This document shows positions 1 through 9,029 of a stretch of 64,000 bases of DNA, piece by piece. The position numbers and the translations under genes are program-made. The number at the start of each line of letters is the position of its first letter. Positions within the stretch are counted from its first letter, which is position 1. Source of the stretch: Pseudomonas neuropathica (GTDB lineage: Bacteria > Pseudomonadota > Gammaproteobacteria > Pseudomonadales > Pseudomonadaceae); assembly GCF_015461835.1 (NCBI RefSeq), contig NZ_JACOPX010000008.1:1-64000 (forward strand), read 5' to 3'. Under the pieces are notes generated by a model. It was not told where the DNA came from, ran no database searches, and saw only the letters and a program-made list of their open reading frames with translations.

Positions 1-26
1 CTGTACCTTTGCAGCCACTGTTTAGG

Positions 27-114
27 CAGGCTTGAAAGCGGCGCCAAACGCGTTTCAAGCCTGTAAAGGTGTAAACGATGTCCCCGGTCTAATTTGTAAA
101 GGATGTACCGGTCT
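27..114. repeat. Inverted repeat plus two direct repeats at left edge
   Basis: An 11-bp inverted repeat (27-37 with 53-63) is followed by two near-identical direct repeats at 70-90 and 95-114. Both follow the pattern TGTAAA-n-GATGT-n-CCGGTCT. The second copy ends exactly where the stop codon of the LysR gene begins (115). Multiple short repeats of this kind occur at the ends of some insertion sequences, so this could be an IS terminus lying mostly outside the window. No transposase is visible here, so the identification is inference. Confidence 0.4.
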
Positions 115-1002
115 CTACAGTGAGGGGCTTCCCATGCCCAGCACCAATTCCACAAACGCCACTGCCGCCGCACTGTGATAATTATTGCGCCGCCGCAACA
201 ACGCCGCTCCACGCTGCGGCGCATCACCTTCAACCCGCAACCGGAACAACGCGCGATCCTCAGTCGCAATCGCCTGCGGCAGCATCGTCGCCATCGGCGA
301 ACAACGCACCACTTCCAGCAACGTACTCACCGAGTTCACCTCGATCCGCACCTGCGGCGTAATCCCGTGCTGCCGGAAATACTCATCAACCGATAACCGC
401 GTAATAAAGTCCGGCGCCAGCAAGGCGAAATTCAGCGAAGCGATGTCTTCCGGCGTCAGCACCAACGTACTGTCATACAGCGGATGCTCACGCCCGACCA
501 TGATCCCCAACGTTTCGGTAAACGCCGGAATGCATTCGATATCGGCATTGCGCACCGGCGTAAACGCAATCGCAATATCCAGCGAGTCATCTGCCAGCCC
601 CGCCTCGATGTCGTCCATCGACAGCTCGAAAATCTGCAAATGAATCCCCGGATAGCGCGCGGCAAAATCGCGCACCAACGGCCCGACCAGATACGCCATG
701 AACGTCGGCGTCATCGCCAGACGCAACGTCCCGCGAGACAGATCCTTCACGTCATGCAACGCGCGCTTGCCCGCCTCCAGCTCCACCAGCACCCGTCGCG
801 CGCATTCGATGTAGGCCTCGCCAGCATCGGTGGGTTTGACCGTCCGCGAGGTGCGATCAAACAGATTGACCCCCAGTGTCTCTTCCAGTTGGCGAATCTG
901 CTGCGACAGGGTCGGCTGTGAAACATGCAACGCCTCGGCGGCACGGGTAAAGCCGCCGTGATCGGCAACAGCCAGCAGGTAACGCAAATGTCGCAGCAGC
1001 AT
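115..1002 (-). CDS. cynR: LysR-family regulator, CynR-like
   Basis: This 295-residue protein has an N-terminal LysR winged helix (about residues 1-60, with the typical [20 protein letters not shown] recognition region) and a periplasmic-binding-protein-like effector domain from about residue 90. It is divergent from cyanase with a 120-bp shared intergenic region. This is the arrangement of E. coli cynR with cynTS, where the regulator activates the operon in response to cyanate. The length is normal for the family. The assignment as CynR rests on neighbourhood more than on sequence, because LysR proteins are hard to separate by eye. The stop codon abuts the repeat at the window's left edge. 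Confidence 0.75.
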   Translation of the reverse strand: MLLRHLRYLLAVADHGGFTRAAEALHVSQPTLSQQIRQLEETLGVNLFDRTSRTVKPTDAGEAYIECARRVLVELEAGKRALHDVKDLSRGTLRLAMTPTFMAYLVGPLVRDFAARYPGIHLQIFELSMDDIEAGLADDSLDIAIAFTPVRNADIECIPAFTETLGIMVGREHPLYDSTLVLTPEDIASLNFALLAPDFITRLSVDEYFRQHGITPQVRIEVNSVSTLLEVVRCSPMATMLPQAIATEDRALFRLRVEGDAPQRGAALLRRRNNYHSAAAVAFVELVLGMGSPSL

Positions 1003-1122
1003 GGGAACACCATCTATAGGCAGGACTTATGCAAAGCATTGTATATCGGTCTTGGACGCTATGGATCAATCGGCAGAAGATCAATCCCACACAGCAAGCC
1101 AACCCCTGAAAGGAGTGACACC
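1003..1122. promoter_or_regulatory. Divergent control region of cynR-like gene and cynS
   Basis: This 120-bp gap separates the divergent regulator and cyanase starts. It contains the palindrome ATGCAAAGCAT (1029-1039), directly followed by the AT-rich TTGTATA, a plausible LysR-type binding site near the regulator side. A clear Shine-Dalgarno (AAAGGAGTGACACC) precedes cynS. Binding by the adjacent LysR protein is inferred from the general behaviour of divergent LysR systems. Confidence 0.45.
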
Positions 1123-1590
1123 ATGCAACAGTCCCACGCCTACAACGACACCAGCCTGGCCCTGACCACCCGCATTCTCGACGCCAAGGCACGCAAAGAT
1201 CTGTCGTGGCAGGATCTCGCTGACGACACCGGCCTGAGCCTGGCATACGTCACCGCTGCTCTGCTTGGCCAGCACCCGCTGCCGGAGAACGCCGCCCAAG
1301 TGGTCGGTGACAAGCTGGAGCTGAGCGCTGACGACGTCGCGGCGATGCAGATCATCCCGCTGCGAGGCAGCCTCAGCGGTGTGCCGACCGACCCGACCAT
1401 CTACCGCTTCCACGAGATGATCCAGATCTACGGCACCACCCTCAAAGCACTGGTCCACGAGCAGTTCGGCGACGGCATCATCAGCGCGATCAACTTCAAG
1501 CTCGACATCAAGAAAGTCGAAGACCCGGAAGGCGGCTCCCGCGCTGTGGTTACCCTCGACGGCAAGTTCCTGCCCCTGCGTCCGTTCTGA
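1123..1590 (+). CDS. cynS: Cyanate hydratase (cyanase)
   Basis: Cyanase converts cyanate plus bicarbonate to ammonia and carbon dioxide via carbamate, in the cytoplasm. The protein has 155 residues against 156 in E. coli. It has the N-terminal helical domain and the highly conserved C-terminal dimer domain. The catalytic triad is present as Arg95, Glu98 and Ser121 (contexts YRFHE and GIISAINF). The reading frame is open further upstream to about 925, but the ATG at 1123 has a strong AAAGGAG Shine-Dalgarno and matches the family's N terminus. It is followed by a DUF2790 gene and a carbonic anhydrase that would recycle bicarbonate, probably in one operon. Confidence 0.95.
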   Translation: MQQSHAYNDTSLALTTRILDAKARKDLSWQDLADDTGLSLAYVTAALLGQHPLPENAAQVVGDKLELSADDVAAMQIIPLRGSLSGVPTDPTIYRFHEMIQIYGTTLKALVHEQFGDGIISAINFKLDIKKVEDPEGGSRAVVTLDGKFLPLRPF

Positions 1591-1598
1591 TCCGCACC

Positions 1599-1621
1599 GG
1601 CCCGCACCCTGCGTGCGGGCC
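1599..1621 (+). terminator. GC-rich hairpin after cynS (attenuator-like)
   Basis: Perfect 9-bp arms (GGCCCGCAC at 1599-1607 and GTGCGGGCC at 1613-1621) with a five-base loop. No T-run follows, so full Rho-independent termination is unlikely. It may partly reduce readthrough into the downstream genes or protect the cynS mRNA end. Confidence 0.4.
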
Positions 1622-1670
1622 AATCCACCCCAAATGGTTACCCGTCACCACTGCGTCTGGAGGCTGCACC

Positions 1671-1907
1671 ATGCAAAAAATTCTACTGATCCTGGCCCTG
1701 CTCGGCGGCTTTTCCGTCCAGGCATCTGCCGCTGACGAGGCCGTAGCCTACCGCTACGGCATGCAACTGGATATCGCCCAAGTGCTGAGCATCACCCCGG
1801 CTGCCGACGTGTGTGGCGTGGTACCGGTGGAGATGACGTATCTGGACAGCCACGGCGGCAAACACATCCTTCAATACAGCGAATTCGGCAGCGGTTGCTC
1901 GAACTGA
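1671..1907 (+). CDS. Small secreted DUF2790 protein
   Basis: A 78-residue precursor with a clear signal peptide (residues 1-20, cleavage likely after ASA). The mature domain is typical of the Pseudomonas DUF2790 family, with two cysteines (in DVCGVVPVEM and near the C-terminal GSGCSN) and the conserved MTYLDS segment. A GGAGG Shine-Dalgarno precedes the ATG. It lies between cynS and a carbonic anhydrase gene, only 12 bp before the latter, so it is probably part of the cyanate operon although no role in cyanate metabolism is known. A paralogue sits at 47516-47779. The function of the family is unknown. Confidence 0.85.
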   Translation: MQKILLILALLGGFSVQASAADEAVAYRYGMQLDIAQVLSITPAADVCGVVPVEMTYLDSHGGKHILQYSEFGSGCSN

Positions 1908-1919
1908 GAGGACAACACC

Positions 1920-2579
1920 ATGAAAAACCTGATTGATGGCTTCCTGAAATTCCAGAACGAAGCGTTTCCGCAACGCACCGAACTGTTCAAACACCTGGCG
2001 ACCACGCAACAGCCCGGCACGTTGTTCATCACCTGTTCCGATAGCCGTGTCGTGCCGGAACTGCTGACCCAACAAGAGCCCGGCGAGCTGTTCGTGATCC
2101 GTAATGCCGGCAATATTGTGCCGTCCTACAGCCCGCATCCGGGCGGGGTTTCGGCGACGGTGGAATACGCGGTGGCGGTGCTTGGCGTGACTGACATTGT
2201 GATCTGCGGGCATTCGGACTGCGGCGCGATGACCGCGATCGCGAAGTGCAAATGCATGGATCACCTACCTGCGGTCAGCGGCTGGTTGCAGCATGCCGAG
2301 TCGGCGAAAGTGGTTAACGAAGCGCGGCCACATGCCAGTGACGCGGCGAAGTTGAGTTCGATGGTGCGCGAAAACGTGATTGCGCAACTGGCGAATATCC
2401 AGACCCACCCAAGTGTGCGTCTGGCCCAGGAAAAAGGCCTGCTGAATCTGCATGGCTGGGTGTATGACATCGAGACCGGCTCGATCGATGCGCTGTCCGC
2501 CGACCGCCGCACGTTTGTGCCGCTGGCTGAGCAGCCAGCGACTTGCGCGATCCATGCACAAACCACCCACGCCGCCTGA
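1920..2579 (+). CDS. cynT: Beta-class carbonic anhydrase, CynT-like
   Basis: This 219-residue beta carbonic anhydrase interconverts carbon dioxide and bicarbonate. Zinc ligands and the catalytic dyad are visible in CSDSRVV (Cys, Asp, Arg) and HSDCGAM (His, Cys). In the E. coli cyn operon the equivalent enzyme stops bicarbonate depletion while cyanase is working, and the position downstream of cynS fits that role. The start has the Shine-Dalgarno GAGAGGA. A perfect hairpin at 2586-2616 closes the operon. Confidence 0.9.
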   Translation: MKNLIDGFLKFQNEAFPQRTELFKHLATTQQPGTLFITCSDSRVVPELLTQQEPGELFVIRNAGNIVPSYSPHPGGVSATVEYAVAVLGVTDIVICGHSDCGAMTAIAKCKCMDHLPAVSGWLQHAESAKVVNEARPHASDAAKLSSMVRENVIAQLANIQTHPSVRLAQEKGLLNLHGWVYDIETGSIDALSADRRTFVPLAEQPATCAIHAQTTHAA

Positions 2580-2585
2580 GCAACT

Positions 2586-2616
2586 GATCGTTCCCACGCT
2601 CTGCGTGGGAACGATC
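2586..2616. repeat. Palindrome, possible terminator of the cyn operon
   Basis: Perfect 14-bp arms around a three-base loop (core CGTTCCCACGC...GCGTGGGAACG). It sits between the convergent carbonic anhydrase and ProA-like genes. I have met this palindrome type repeatedly in pseudomonad intergenic DNA. It lacks a T-run, so it may act as an mRNA 3' end stabiliser rather than a true terminator. Confidence 0.55.
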
Positions 2617-2629
2617 ATTGTCCGCCAGA

Positions 2630-4132
2630 TCAGCGTTTTACCGTGAGATCGATCTGGGTCATGCGGCTACGCACGGTGAACACGCCATCCCCCGAAAGAA
2701 TCGCACTGCGCGCAAACAAGCGCCCACTCTCCCAGTTCGAAAGCCCCAACTCTGGCTTGTTCAGCGCGTATTGCCCATCGACCCAACGGGTAATGCCGTT
2801 GCCCACGAACGGCGCGTTGACCGCGTTGTAAAAGCGTTCCTGAACCTGCGCGTCTTCACTGATCAACGACACAGTGAACTGCGGGCTGTAACGGTTGAAC
2901 AGCGCAATCGCCTGATCCAGATCGTCAACGATCATCAGGCTGACTTCCGGAGTTTCTTCCCATTCCCACTCGCGTCCCAACGCCGATTGCGCCAAGGGTT
3001 CGGCCAGTGCTTCGGTCTGATAACCCTCGGCTCGATAGACCTCGACCGTCGCGTTCTGCCACTCGCTCGGCAAGCAACTTTCGCTGCCTTCGACGATGTG
3101 CAATTTGCAGCCCTGGTCACGCGCGGTGCCGGCCTGTTGCAATGCCTCAAGAAACAACGGCACCAGTTCCGCTGCGCGATCACGCTGGATCAGGCAGACG
3201 TTCAACGTATTGCAGACTTTGCGATCCAGCGAGTTGCGCACCACGGCGGCGAAACGTTGGGCATCCGCATCACGATCAGCGATCAACCACGCACCTCCCG
3301 TGCCGTGCAGGCTGACAGCGGTGCCAGCCTGCTGGGCGATACTGCCCAACTGACTGACCGCACGACCCGAACCACGCGCCACCGCCAGCGACAAACGCCG
3401 GTCAGCAAACATCGCCCAACCGGCGGCATGATTGACGCTTTCCACCAACGCCACCGCACCGGCCGGCAGACCAGCATCGGCCAGCGCCGGGTTCAACGCA
3501 TGAGTGACGATGGCTTGCGCGGTGCCCAACGCATCGCTGCCAATGCGCAAAACGGCGGTGTTGCCAGTGCGCAAGACACCCGCCGCGTCGGCGAACACGT
3601 TCGGCCGACCTTCAAAAACAAACGCGACGATGCCCAACGGCGAGACCACTTGTTCGACTTTCCAGCCATCGTGTTCGACGCTGCTGATGACTTTGCCCCG
3701 CGTGGCGGCGGCATCCCGCCAGGCGCGCAGGCCGGCGATCATGTCGTGGCGCATACGCTGATCAGCGAGCAATCGGGTGGTGGAACGACCGCGCGCCTTG
3801 GCCCGCTCGATGTCCGCGAGGTTGGCGGTTTCGATGTGTGCCCAGCACGCAGGGGTTTCCAGACGTTGCGCAAACAGGTCGAAAAACTGGCTGATGGCCT
3901 CATCGGACACCGCCGACAACGCCGTGAATGCCGCTGCCGCACGCTCGATCGCCACGGACGCCGCTTGCTGATCCGCCACGGGAATCAACAGCAACTCGCC
4001 ACTGACCTGCTCGACCAACAAGTGGTCACCGGGCTGAAAGCGCGCGGCCAGTTCGGGGCTGACCACGGTGACGCGGTTACCAGCGAAAGGGATCGGCGTG
4101 CCAGCGACTAGACGTTCGAGCGCAAGAGACAT
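2630..4132 (-). CDS. ProA-like aldehyde dehydrogenase family protein
   Basis: A 500-residue protein of the aldehyde dehydrogenase superfamily, closest to gamma-glutamyl phosphate reductase (ProA). It has a nucleotide-binding region with EGRPNVFADAAGVLRTGN, the catalytic cysteine in KVCNTLN (ProA has a similar VCN context), and a C-terminal NKPELGLSNWESGRLFARS segment like the end of ProA. It is longer than standard ProA (about 420 residues) because of an N-terminal extension, and no proB kinase lies nearby. It is therefore likely a paralogue acting on another gamma-carboxylate or semialdehyde. The substrate is unknown. It appears monocistronic. Confidence 0.75.
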   Translation of the reverse strand: MSLALERLVAGTPIPFAGNRVTVVSPELAARFQPGDHLLVEQVSGELLLIPVADQQAASVAIERAAAAFTALSAVSDEAISQFFDLFAQRLETPACWAHIETANLADIERAKARGRSTTRLLADQRMRHDMIAGLRAWRDAAATRGKVISSVEHDGWKVEQVVSPLGIVAFVFEGRPNVFADAAGVLRTGNTAVLRIGSDALGTAQAIVTHALNPALADAGLPAGAVALVESVNHAAGWAMFADRRLSLAVARGSGRAVSQLGSIAQQAGTAVSLHGTGGAWLIADRDADAQRFAAVVRNSLDRKVCNTLNVCLIQRDRAAELVPLFLEALQQAGTARDQGCKLHIVEGSESCLPSEWQNATVEVYRAEGYQTEALAEPLAQSALGREWEWEETPEVSLMIVDDLDQAIALFNRYSPQFTVSLISEDAQVQERFYNAVNAPFVGNGITRWVDGQYALNKPELGLSNWESGRLFARSAILSGDGVFTVRSRMTQIDLTVKR

Positions 4133-4207
4133 GAAGCGGATTCACCATGCAGGGAGCGGCCGGAAAATGTATAGGAACACCCTCTCCCCAGGCAACACAA
4201 AACCCCT

Positions 4208-4296
4208 TGTAGGAGTGAGCCTGCTCGCGATAACGGTGGATCAGCTACACACATGTTGACTGACACTACGCTATCGCGAGCAGGCTCACTCCTACA
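4208..4296. repeat. REP doublet, GAGCCTGCTCGCGA family
   Basis: Two inverted copies of TGTAGGAGTGAGCCTGCTCG are separated by a spacer of a few dozen bases. This is the common Pseudomonas REPIN layout. It lies between the ProA-like gene and the 3' end of the glutaminase gene. Confidence 0.9.
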
Positions 4297-4312
4297 GGGA
4301 TTGGGTTTCAGA

Positions 4313-5221
4313 TCAGAAGACTGACCAACCAATCCGCGCACTAAGCATCTCCAGCGCCGCCATGCCCGCCAGCGAGTTCCCGGCGGCATTCAACTCCGGC
4401 GACCACACGCACACCGTGAACTGCCCCGGCACCACCGCAACAATCCCGCCGCCGACACCACTCTTGCCCGGCAAGCCAACGCGATAAGCGAAGTTGCCCG
4501 CTTCGTCATACAGCCCGCTGGTGGCCATGATCGAGTTGACCTGCTGGGTCTGCCGACGCGTGAGGATCTGTTCGCCGCTGTGTTTGCAGAAACCGTCGTT
4601 GGCCAGAAAGCAGAACGCCCGCGCCAGATCAATGCAATTCATGCGCAAGGCGCAGTGGCTGAAATAACTGCGCAGCACCGCTTCGACGTCGTTGTGGAAG
4701 TTGCCGAACGACTGCATCAGATACGCCATCGCCGCATTGCGCGCGCGGTGTTGGTATTCGGAGTCGGCGACTTTGCCGTCGATCATGATCTGCGGATTGC
4801 CTGACAGGCGCCGGACGAAGTCACGCATCGACAGGGTCGGCGCGGCGAAGCGTGACTGGTTGATGTCGCAGATCACCAGCGCACCGGCATTGATGAACGG
4901 ATTGCGCGGCCGGCCGCGCTCGAATTCCAGCTGCACCAGCGAGTTGAACGGCTGCCCGGACGGCTCGTGACCGAGGCGTTCCCAGATCGCTTCGCCGGAA
5001 TGATCGATCGCCTGCACCAGGCTGAACACCTTGGAAATGCTCTGCACCGAGAACGGTGTCTCGGCGTCACCGGCGCAATACATCTCGCCGTCGTTGCCGT
5101 ACACGGCGATGCCCAGCTGATTGGCCGGCACGGTGCCGAGGGCAGGAATGTAGTCAGCCACCTTGCCCTGCCCGATCAACGGGCGTACAGCGTCAAGAAT
5201 CTCGTTCAACAGCGCTTGCAT
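4313..5221 (-). CDS. glsB: Glutaminase A-family (GlsB-like)
   Basis: This enzyme hydrolyses L-glutamine to glutamate and ammonia. The 302-residue product fits bacterial glutaminases of the serine-dependent beta-lactamase-like fold. The Ser-x-x-Lys catalytic pair is in SISK. Conserved NPFINAGAL, Tyr-containing [16 protein letters not shown] and [12 protein letters not shown] segments follow. The frame stays open upstream to 5608, across the divergent GFA gene. The ATG at 5221 ([10 protein letters not shown]) matches the known N terminus, so I use it. The gene is divergent from the GFA protein gene with a 138-bp gap. Confidence 0.92.
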   Translation of the reverse strand: MQALLNEILDAVRPLIGQGKVADYIPALGTVPANQLGIAVYGNDGEMYCAGDAETPFSVQSISKVFSLVQAIDHSGEAIWERLGHEPSGQPFNSLVQLEFERGRPRNPFINAGALVICDINQSRFAAPTLSMRDFVRRLSGNPQIMIDGKVADSEYQHRARNAAMAYLMQSFGNFHNDVEAVLRSYFSHCALRMNCIDLARAFCFLANDGFCKHSGEQILTRRQTQQVNSIMATSGLYDEAGNFAYRVGLPGKSGVGGGIVAVVPGQFTVCVWSPELNAAGNSLAGMAALEMLSARIGWSVF

Positions 5222-5359
5222 GCCGGGTTCCGAAGTCTCGCCCCATGGGATTGCGGGGACACTGGGGCTAGACGCTGCGCCCGCCCGTCGAATCACACCG
5301 GCCGCCATCGCACTGAATGTTCTAGGCTCAACCGCACATTCAAAAACGGGAGAACAACC

Positions 5360-5848
5360 ATGCAACTCGAAGGCTCCTGCCATTGTGGCGAGGTCACATT
5401 CAGCCTCACCAGCACCCATCCCTACCCTTATCAACGCTGCTATTGCTCGATCTGTCGCAAGACTCAGGGCGGCGGCGGTTATGCGATCAACCTTGGCGGC
5501 GACGCGACCAGCCTCAAGGTGCGCGGGCGCAAACACATCAGCATTTACCACGCGAAGATGAAAGACGAAGGCGACCAACGCGCCCATCGCAGCACGGCCG
5601 AGCGGCATTTCTGTTCATTGTGCGGCAGCGGCCTATGGCTGTTCAGCCCGGAGTGGCCAGAGCTGATTCACCCGTTTGCCTCGGCCATCGACACGCCGTT
5701 GCCGGTGCCACCGGAACATACGCATTTGATGCTCGGTTCGAAAGCAACCTGGGTCGAAGTCGAGGCGAAACCCAAGGACCAGCAATTTGACGAATATCCC
5801 GAAGAGTCGATTGCCCAGTGGCATGAACGCCTCGGCTTGACCCGCTGA
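5360..5848 (+). CDS. GFA (glutathione-dependent formaldehyde-activating) family protein
   Basis: A 162-residue zinc protein of the GFA/CENP-V fold. Zinc ligands appear as CHCG near the N terminus, CYCSICRK at about residues 28-35 and CSLCGS near residue 87. Family members are annotated after the enzyme proposed to help form S-hydroxymethylglutathione, but most have no tested activity. The ATG at 5360 follows a GGGAGA Shine-Dalgarno. The open frame extends upstream to 4967, but only inside the glutaminase gene. Confidence 0.88.
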   Translation: MQLEGSCHCGEVTFSLTSTHPYPYQRCYCSICRKTQGGGGYAINLGGDATSLKVRGRKHISIYHAKMKDEGDQRAHRSTAERHFCSLCGSGLWLFSPEWPELIHPFASAIDTPLPVPPEHTHLMLGSKATWVEVEAKPKDQQFDEYPEESIAQWHERLGLTR

Positions 5849-5859
5849 ACCGTGCCCCC

Positions 5860-6000
5860 TGTAGGAGTGAGCCTGCTCGCGATAGCGGTGGGTCAGTAGC
5901 AAAAATGCCGATTGGACTGACCTCTTCGCGAGCAAGCTCGCTCCCACAATGATCTCTGGCGTTCACAAATCCAATGTGGGAGCGAGCTTGCTCGCGAAGG
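5860..6000. repeat. REP doublet plus third REP copy
   Basis: An inverted pair (5860-5948) is followed by a third single copy at 5975-6000. All belong to the TGTGGGAGCGAGC/TGTAGGAGTGAGC family. They fill the gap between the convergent GFA and sensor kinase genes. Confidence 0.88.
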
Positions 6001-6021
6001 GGACGGCACAGGGCAGCGCAT

Positions 6022-7308
6022 TTAATCCAGATGCGCCCAAGTCATCCGGAACGACGCCCCACCCCAAGGCGAATCACCCACCTCAACCTGCCCGCCATGG
6101 GATTGCGAGACCCGCCGCACCAGCGCCAGGCCCAAGCCAAACCCACCGGTACGGCGATCGCGGCTGGCATCCAGCCGCGAAAACGGTTCAAAGATTTTCT
6201 CGCGCCCGTCCACCGGCACCCCCGGCCCATCGTCGTTGACCCGCACCTGGTAATAATCGCCCGTGCGTTCCAGCGTCACCTCCACGCGCTGCTCGGCATA
6301 ACGAATCGCGTTGCGCAGCAGATTGATCACCGCCCGCGCCATGAATCGTGGTTCGATGCGCACCGTGTCGATCCGGCAATCCGCGATCAGCAACTGCACC
6401 CCCGCCGCCTCGGCCTCCAGCGCCACACTGCCAACCACACTATCGAGCCAATTGGCGGCCTGGATGTTTTCGCGCTTGATCACCGTCGCGCCGCGCTCAA
6501 GGCTGGCGTAGGTCAGCAGCTCGGACACCATTTCCTCCAGTTCACCAAGGTCGGCGTACATGTCGGCGATCAGTTCGCGGTTCTGACTAGCGTCCGGCTG
6601 TTGCTTGAGCTGGTCGAGTTCAAACGACAGCCGCGCGATCGGCGTGCGCAGTTCGTGAGACACGGCATTGGTCAGCTCACGCTGATTGGCGATCAGCCCT
6701 TCGATGCGCGCCGCCATCAGATTGAAGTGTTCGGCCAGATCGCGAATGTTCGAGCGTTTCGACAATTGAATGCGCACCGACAGATCGTTGTCGCCGAAAC
6801 GCTCGGCAGCCAGGCGCAGTTTCTCCAGATCGCGCCAGTGCGGGCGCACCCAGAAGAACAGCACAATGCCGATCAACACGGCAATCATCAGGTAGGCGGC
6901 GGCAATATAAAACGGCATCAGGCTCGGCTCGGCCGGCAAGCGGATGCTGAGCAACTGCGGCCCCTCGTCAATCGCAGAAATGTACTGGGTGTACTTGTCG
7001 CGGATCACCAGCAGCCCTTTGGCCAGCTCGGCTTTTTCCTCGTCGCTCAGGGCCAGTTCAGAGGCGTCGACCAGCGTCAGCCCCAAACCGTAATGCGGGC
7101 GGATTGTTTCCAGCTGTTGTTCCCGGGCCGGGCCGTCGAGGTCGCGCAACTGCTGGCCCAACGTCCAGGCCTGGCCGCGCACGGCCTCACGGTTGTAGTC
7201 CTGCATCTGATAATCGAGCAAGGCATCAAAGGTGCGCTCGACCGTCTGCAAGGCCAGCACCAGACCCAACGTCATGACCAGAAACAGCCCGAGAAATAAC
7301 CGCAGCAT
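6022..7308 (-). CDS. rstB: Sensor histidine kinase, RstB-like
   Basis: A 428-residue membrane kinase. A transmembrane helix spans residues 1-20, then a periplasmic sensor domain to about 130, a second helix (IAAAYLMIAVLIGIVLFFWV), HAMP, and an H-box (SHELRTPIARLSFEL) with the phospho-acceptor histidine. The catalytic ATPase domain has NLLRNAIRYA, DDGPGVP and GGFGLGLALV. It lies immediately downstream of the partner response regulator (start codon next to the regulator's stop), so they form one operon. The overall architecture and sensor sequence are RstB-like. The signal sensed is not evident. Confidence 0.85.
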   Translation of the reverse strand: MLRLFLGLFLVMTLGLVLALQTVERTFDALLDYQMQDYNREAVRGQAWTLGQQLRDLDGPAREQQLETIRPHYGLGLTLVDASELALSDEEKAELAKGLLVIRDKYTQYISAIDEGPQLLSIRLPAEPSLMPFYIAAAYLMIAVLIGIVLFFWVRPHWRDLEKLRLAAERFGDNDLSVRIQLSKRSNIRDLAEHFNLMAARIEGLIANQRELTNAVSHELRTPIARLSFELDQLKQQPDASQNRELIADMYADLGELEEMVSELLTYASLERGATVIKRENIQAANWLDSVVGSVALEAEAAGVQLLIADCRIDTVRIEPRFMARAVINLLRNAIRYAEQRVEVTLERTGDYYQVRVNDDGPGVPVDGREKIFEPFSRLDASRDRRTGGFGLGLALVRRVSQSHGGQVEVGDSPWGGASFRMTWAHLD

Positions 7309-8016
7309 CTACAGCTCCCACGCGAACGGATTGAACAGATAACCCTTGCCCCACACAGTCTTGATACACATCGGCTCGCGGGGATTGTCTTTGAGCTTGT
7401 TGCGCAATTTGCTGATGTACACGTCGACGCTGCGATTGAGCCCGTCAAAGGCAATCCCGCGCATGCGATTGAGAATGTCATCCCGCGACAACACCTTGCC
7501 CGCCGCGCTGGCCAGCAACCACAGCAGCTCGAATTCCATGGTGGTCATTTCAATGACCTCACCCGCCAGCCGCACTTCACGGCAACTGCGGTCGACGCTC
7601 AACTGGCCGAACTCCATAAAACTCACCACATTGCTGTCCGGCACCTGCCGCCGCTGCAGCGCTCGCAGCCGGGCCAGCAATACCGGTGGCTTGATCGGTT
7701 TGATCACGTAGTCATCGGCACCGGACTCCAGACCGAGGATATGGTCGAGGTCATCTTCCTTGGCGGTCAGAATCACGATTGGTGTGTCCGACACGCTGCG
7801 AATCTCCCGGCACACGTGCAGACCGCTCTGCCCCGGCAACATCAGGTCGAGCACCACGACTTTCGGTTTGAACTCGAGAAAGGCAGGCACGGCCAGATCA
7901 CCGCGATGCACCGTGCGCACCTCGTAGCCGTGTTGTTCGAGAAAGTGGGCAATGAGCGCGGCGAGGCGCTCATCGTCTTCCACCAGCAGGAGCTTGCCAA
8001 AACCCAGGTTATCCAT
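7309..8016 (-). CDS. rstA: OmpR-family response regulator, RstA-like
   Basis: A 235-residue regulator. The receiver domain (about 8-122) has the acidic pair EDD and the phospho-acceptor Asp in VVLDLMLPGQSG, plus the conserved Lys in IKPIKPP. A C-terminal winged helix (about 130-232) includes MRGIAFDGLNRSVDVYISKLR. It is co-transcribed with the downstream kinase. A hairpin at 8096-8120 separates its promoter region from the upstream miaE transcript. Confidence 0.88.
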   Translation of the reverse strand: MDNLGFGKLLLVEDDERLAALIAHFLEQHGYEVRTVHRGDLAVPAFLEFKPKVVVLDLMLPGQSGLHVCREIRSVSDTPIVILTAKEDDLDHILGLESGADDYVIKPIKPPVLLARLRALQRRQVPDSNVVSFMEFGQLSVDRSCREVRLAGEVIEMTTMEFELLWLLASAAGKVLSRDDILNRMRGIAFDGLNRSVDVYISKLRNKLKDNPREPMCIKTVWGKGYLFNPFAWEL

Positions 8017-8095
8017 AACGACCGTCTGCCGCCCATGTGTGAAGTGGTCGGCATTATGGCGGCTTTCGTGGGGGTGGCGTTTGTTTCAGGCAGCA

Positions 8096-8120
8096 AAAAC
8101 CGGCCGCAGGGGCCGGTTTT
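8096..8120 (-). terminator. Rho-independent terminator
   Basis: AAAACCGGCC and GGCCGGTTTT form 10-bp arms around a five-base loop, with T-rich 3' ends on both strands. It can end minus-strand transcripts coming from miaE before the rstAB promoter. Confidence 0.7.
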
Positions 8121-8176
8121 CAGTGATGTTTCATACTCTTAAGAGTTTTTAACATTCATGCACTGATCGCTACATC

Positions 8177-8256
8177 TGTAGGAGCTGCCGAAGGCTGCGA
8201 TCTTTTGATCCGGCTTCTTCAAAAGCAAAAGATCGCAGCCTTCGGCAGCTCCTACA
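8177..8256. repeat. REP doublet, GAGCTGCCGAAGGCTGCGATC family
   Basis: Inverted copies of TGTAGGAGCTGCCGAAGGCT flank a short spacer. This second REP family is the one that also borders the RAYT transposase gene at 41602. Confidence 0.9.
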
Positions 8257-8261
8257 CGGAG

Positions 8262-8870
8262 TCATGCGGTGGCAGGCACGCCGCTGTGGAAGCGGAATTC
8301 TTCGTCCGGCGACTCGATCAGTTCCTGCTCGGCGGCGCGGACTTTATCGATGACCTGGGCAATATCCTTCGCATCACCGTACTGGTAGGCCAGTTTCAGA
8401 TAACCCTGAAAATGCCGCGCCTCGCTTTTCAGCAAGCCAAAGTAGAACTTGCCGAGTTCTTCGTCCAGATGCGGCACCAGCGCTTCGAAACGTTCGCAAC
8501 TGCGCGCTTCGATAAACGCGCCGACCACCAGCGTATCCACCAGTTTCACCGGTTCGTGGCTACGCACGACTTTGCGCAAACCCGAAGCGTAACGGCCGGC
8601 GTGGAGCTGACGCAGTTCGATCTTGCGCCGTTTCATGATGCGCATGACCTGCTCGTGGTGCACCAGTTCTTCCCGGGCCAGACGCGACATCATGTTGATC
8701 AGGTCGACGTGGGAATGGTACTTGGCAATCAGGCTCAGGGCGGTGCTGGCAGCCTTGAACTCACAGTTCTTGTGGTCGATCAGCAGGGTTTCCTGATCGG
8801 CCAGTGCTGCCTGAACCCAGGCGTCGGGGGTGCGGCAGCCAAGGAATTCGTGGATTTCGGGAAGGATCAT
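8262..8870 (-). CDS. miaE: tRNA-(ms2io6A)37 hydroxylase MiaE
   Basis: MiaE is a non-haem diiron monooxygenase. It hydroxylates the isopentenyl side chain of 2-methylthio-N6-isopentenyladenosine at position 37 of tRNAs reading U-starting codons. The roughly 200-residue length fits. Ferritin-like iron ligands are visible in REELVHHEQVM, in the GAFIEARSCERFE helix and in LKSEARHFQGYL. I chose the ATG at 8870 (MILPEIHEFLG). A GTG three codons upstream (8879) is also possible. It is divergent from the Usp gene. Confidence 0.9.
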   Translation of the reverse strand: MILPEIHEFLGCRTPDAWVQAALADQETLLIDHKNCEFKAASTALSLIAKYHSHVDLINMMSRLAREELVHHEQVMRIMKRRKIELRQLHAGRYASGLRKVVRSHEPVKLVDTLVVGAFIEARSCERFEALVPHLDEELGKFYFGLLKSEARHFQGYLKLAYQYGDAKDIAQVIDKVRAAEQELIESPDEEFRFHSGVPATA

Positions 8871-9029
8871 GGGGCTCACGGTAAAAGGTGTTCGAGCGAA
8901 GGGCGCCGATTATACCGGCCTGTCCGCAGACCACCAGCGGCTGGCGTTGATATGCATCAAGTCGCGCACGATCGGACAGCAACTATAGTTGTGCAACGCC
9001 GTGCCTTTTCTTTGCTGGAGACTCCGCTC

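Noticed and set aside
39..52. Short GC-rich loop as a separate promoter or operator
   Set aside because: It is simply the loop of the 27-63 inverted repeat; no promoter elements are visible.
2618..4111. Plus-strand 497-codon frame opposite the ProA-like gene
   Set aside because: Arginine/glutamine-rich product typical of antisense frames in GC-rich DNA; the ProA-like frame explains the region.
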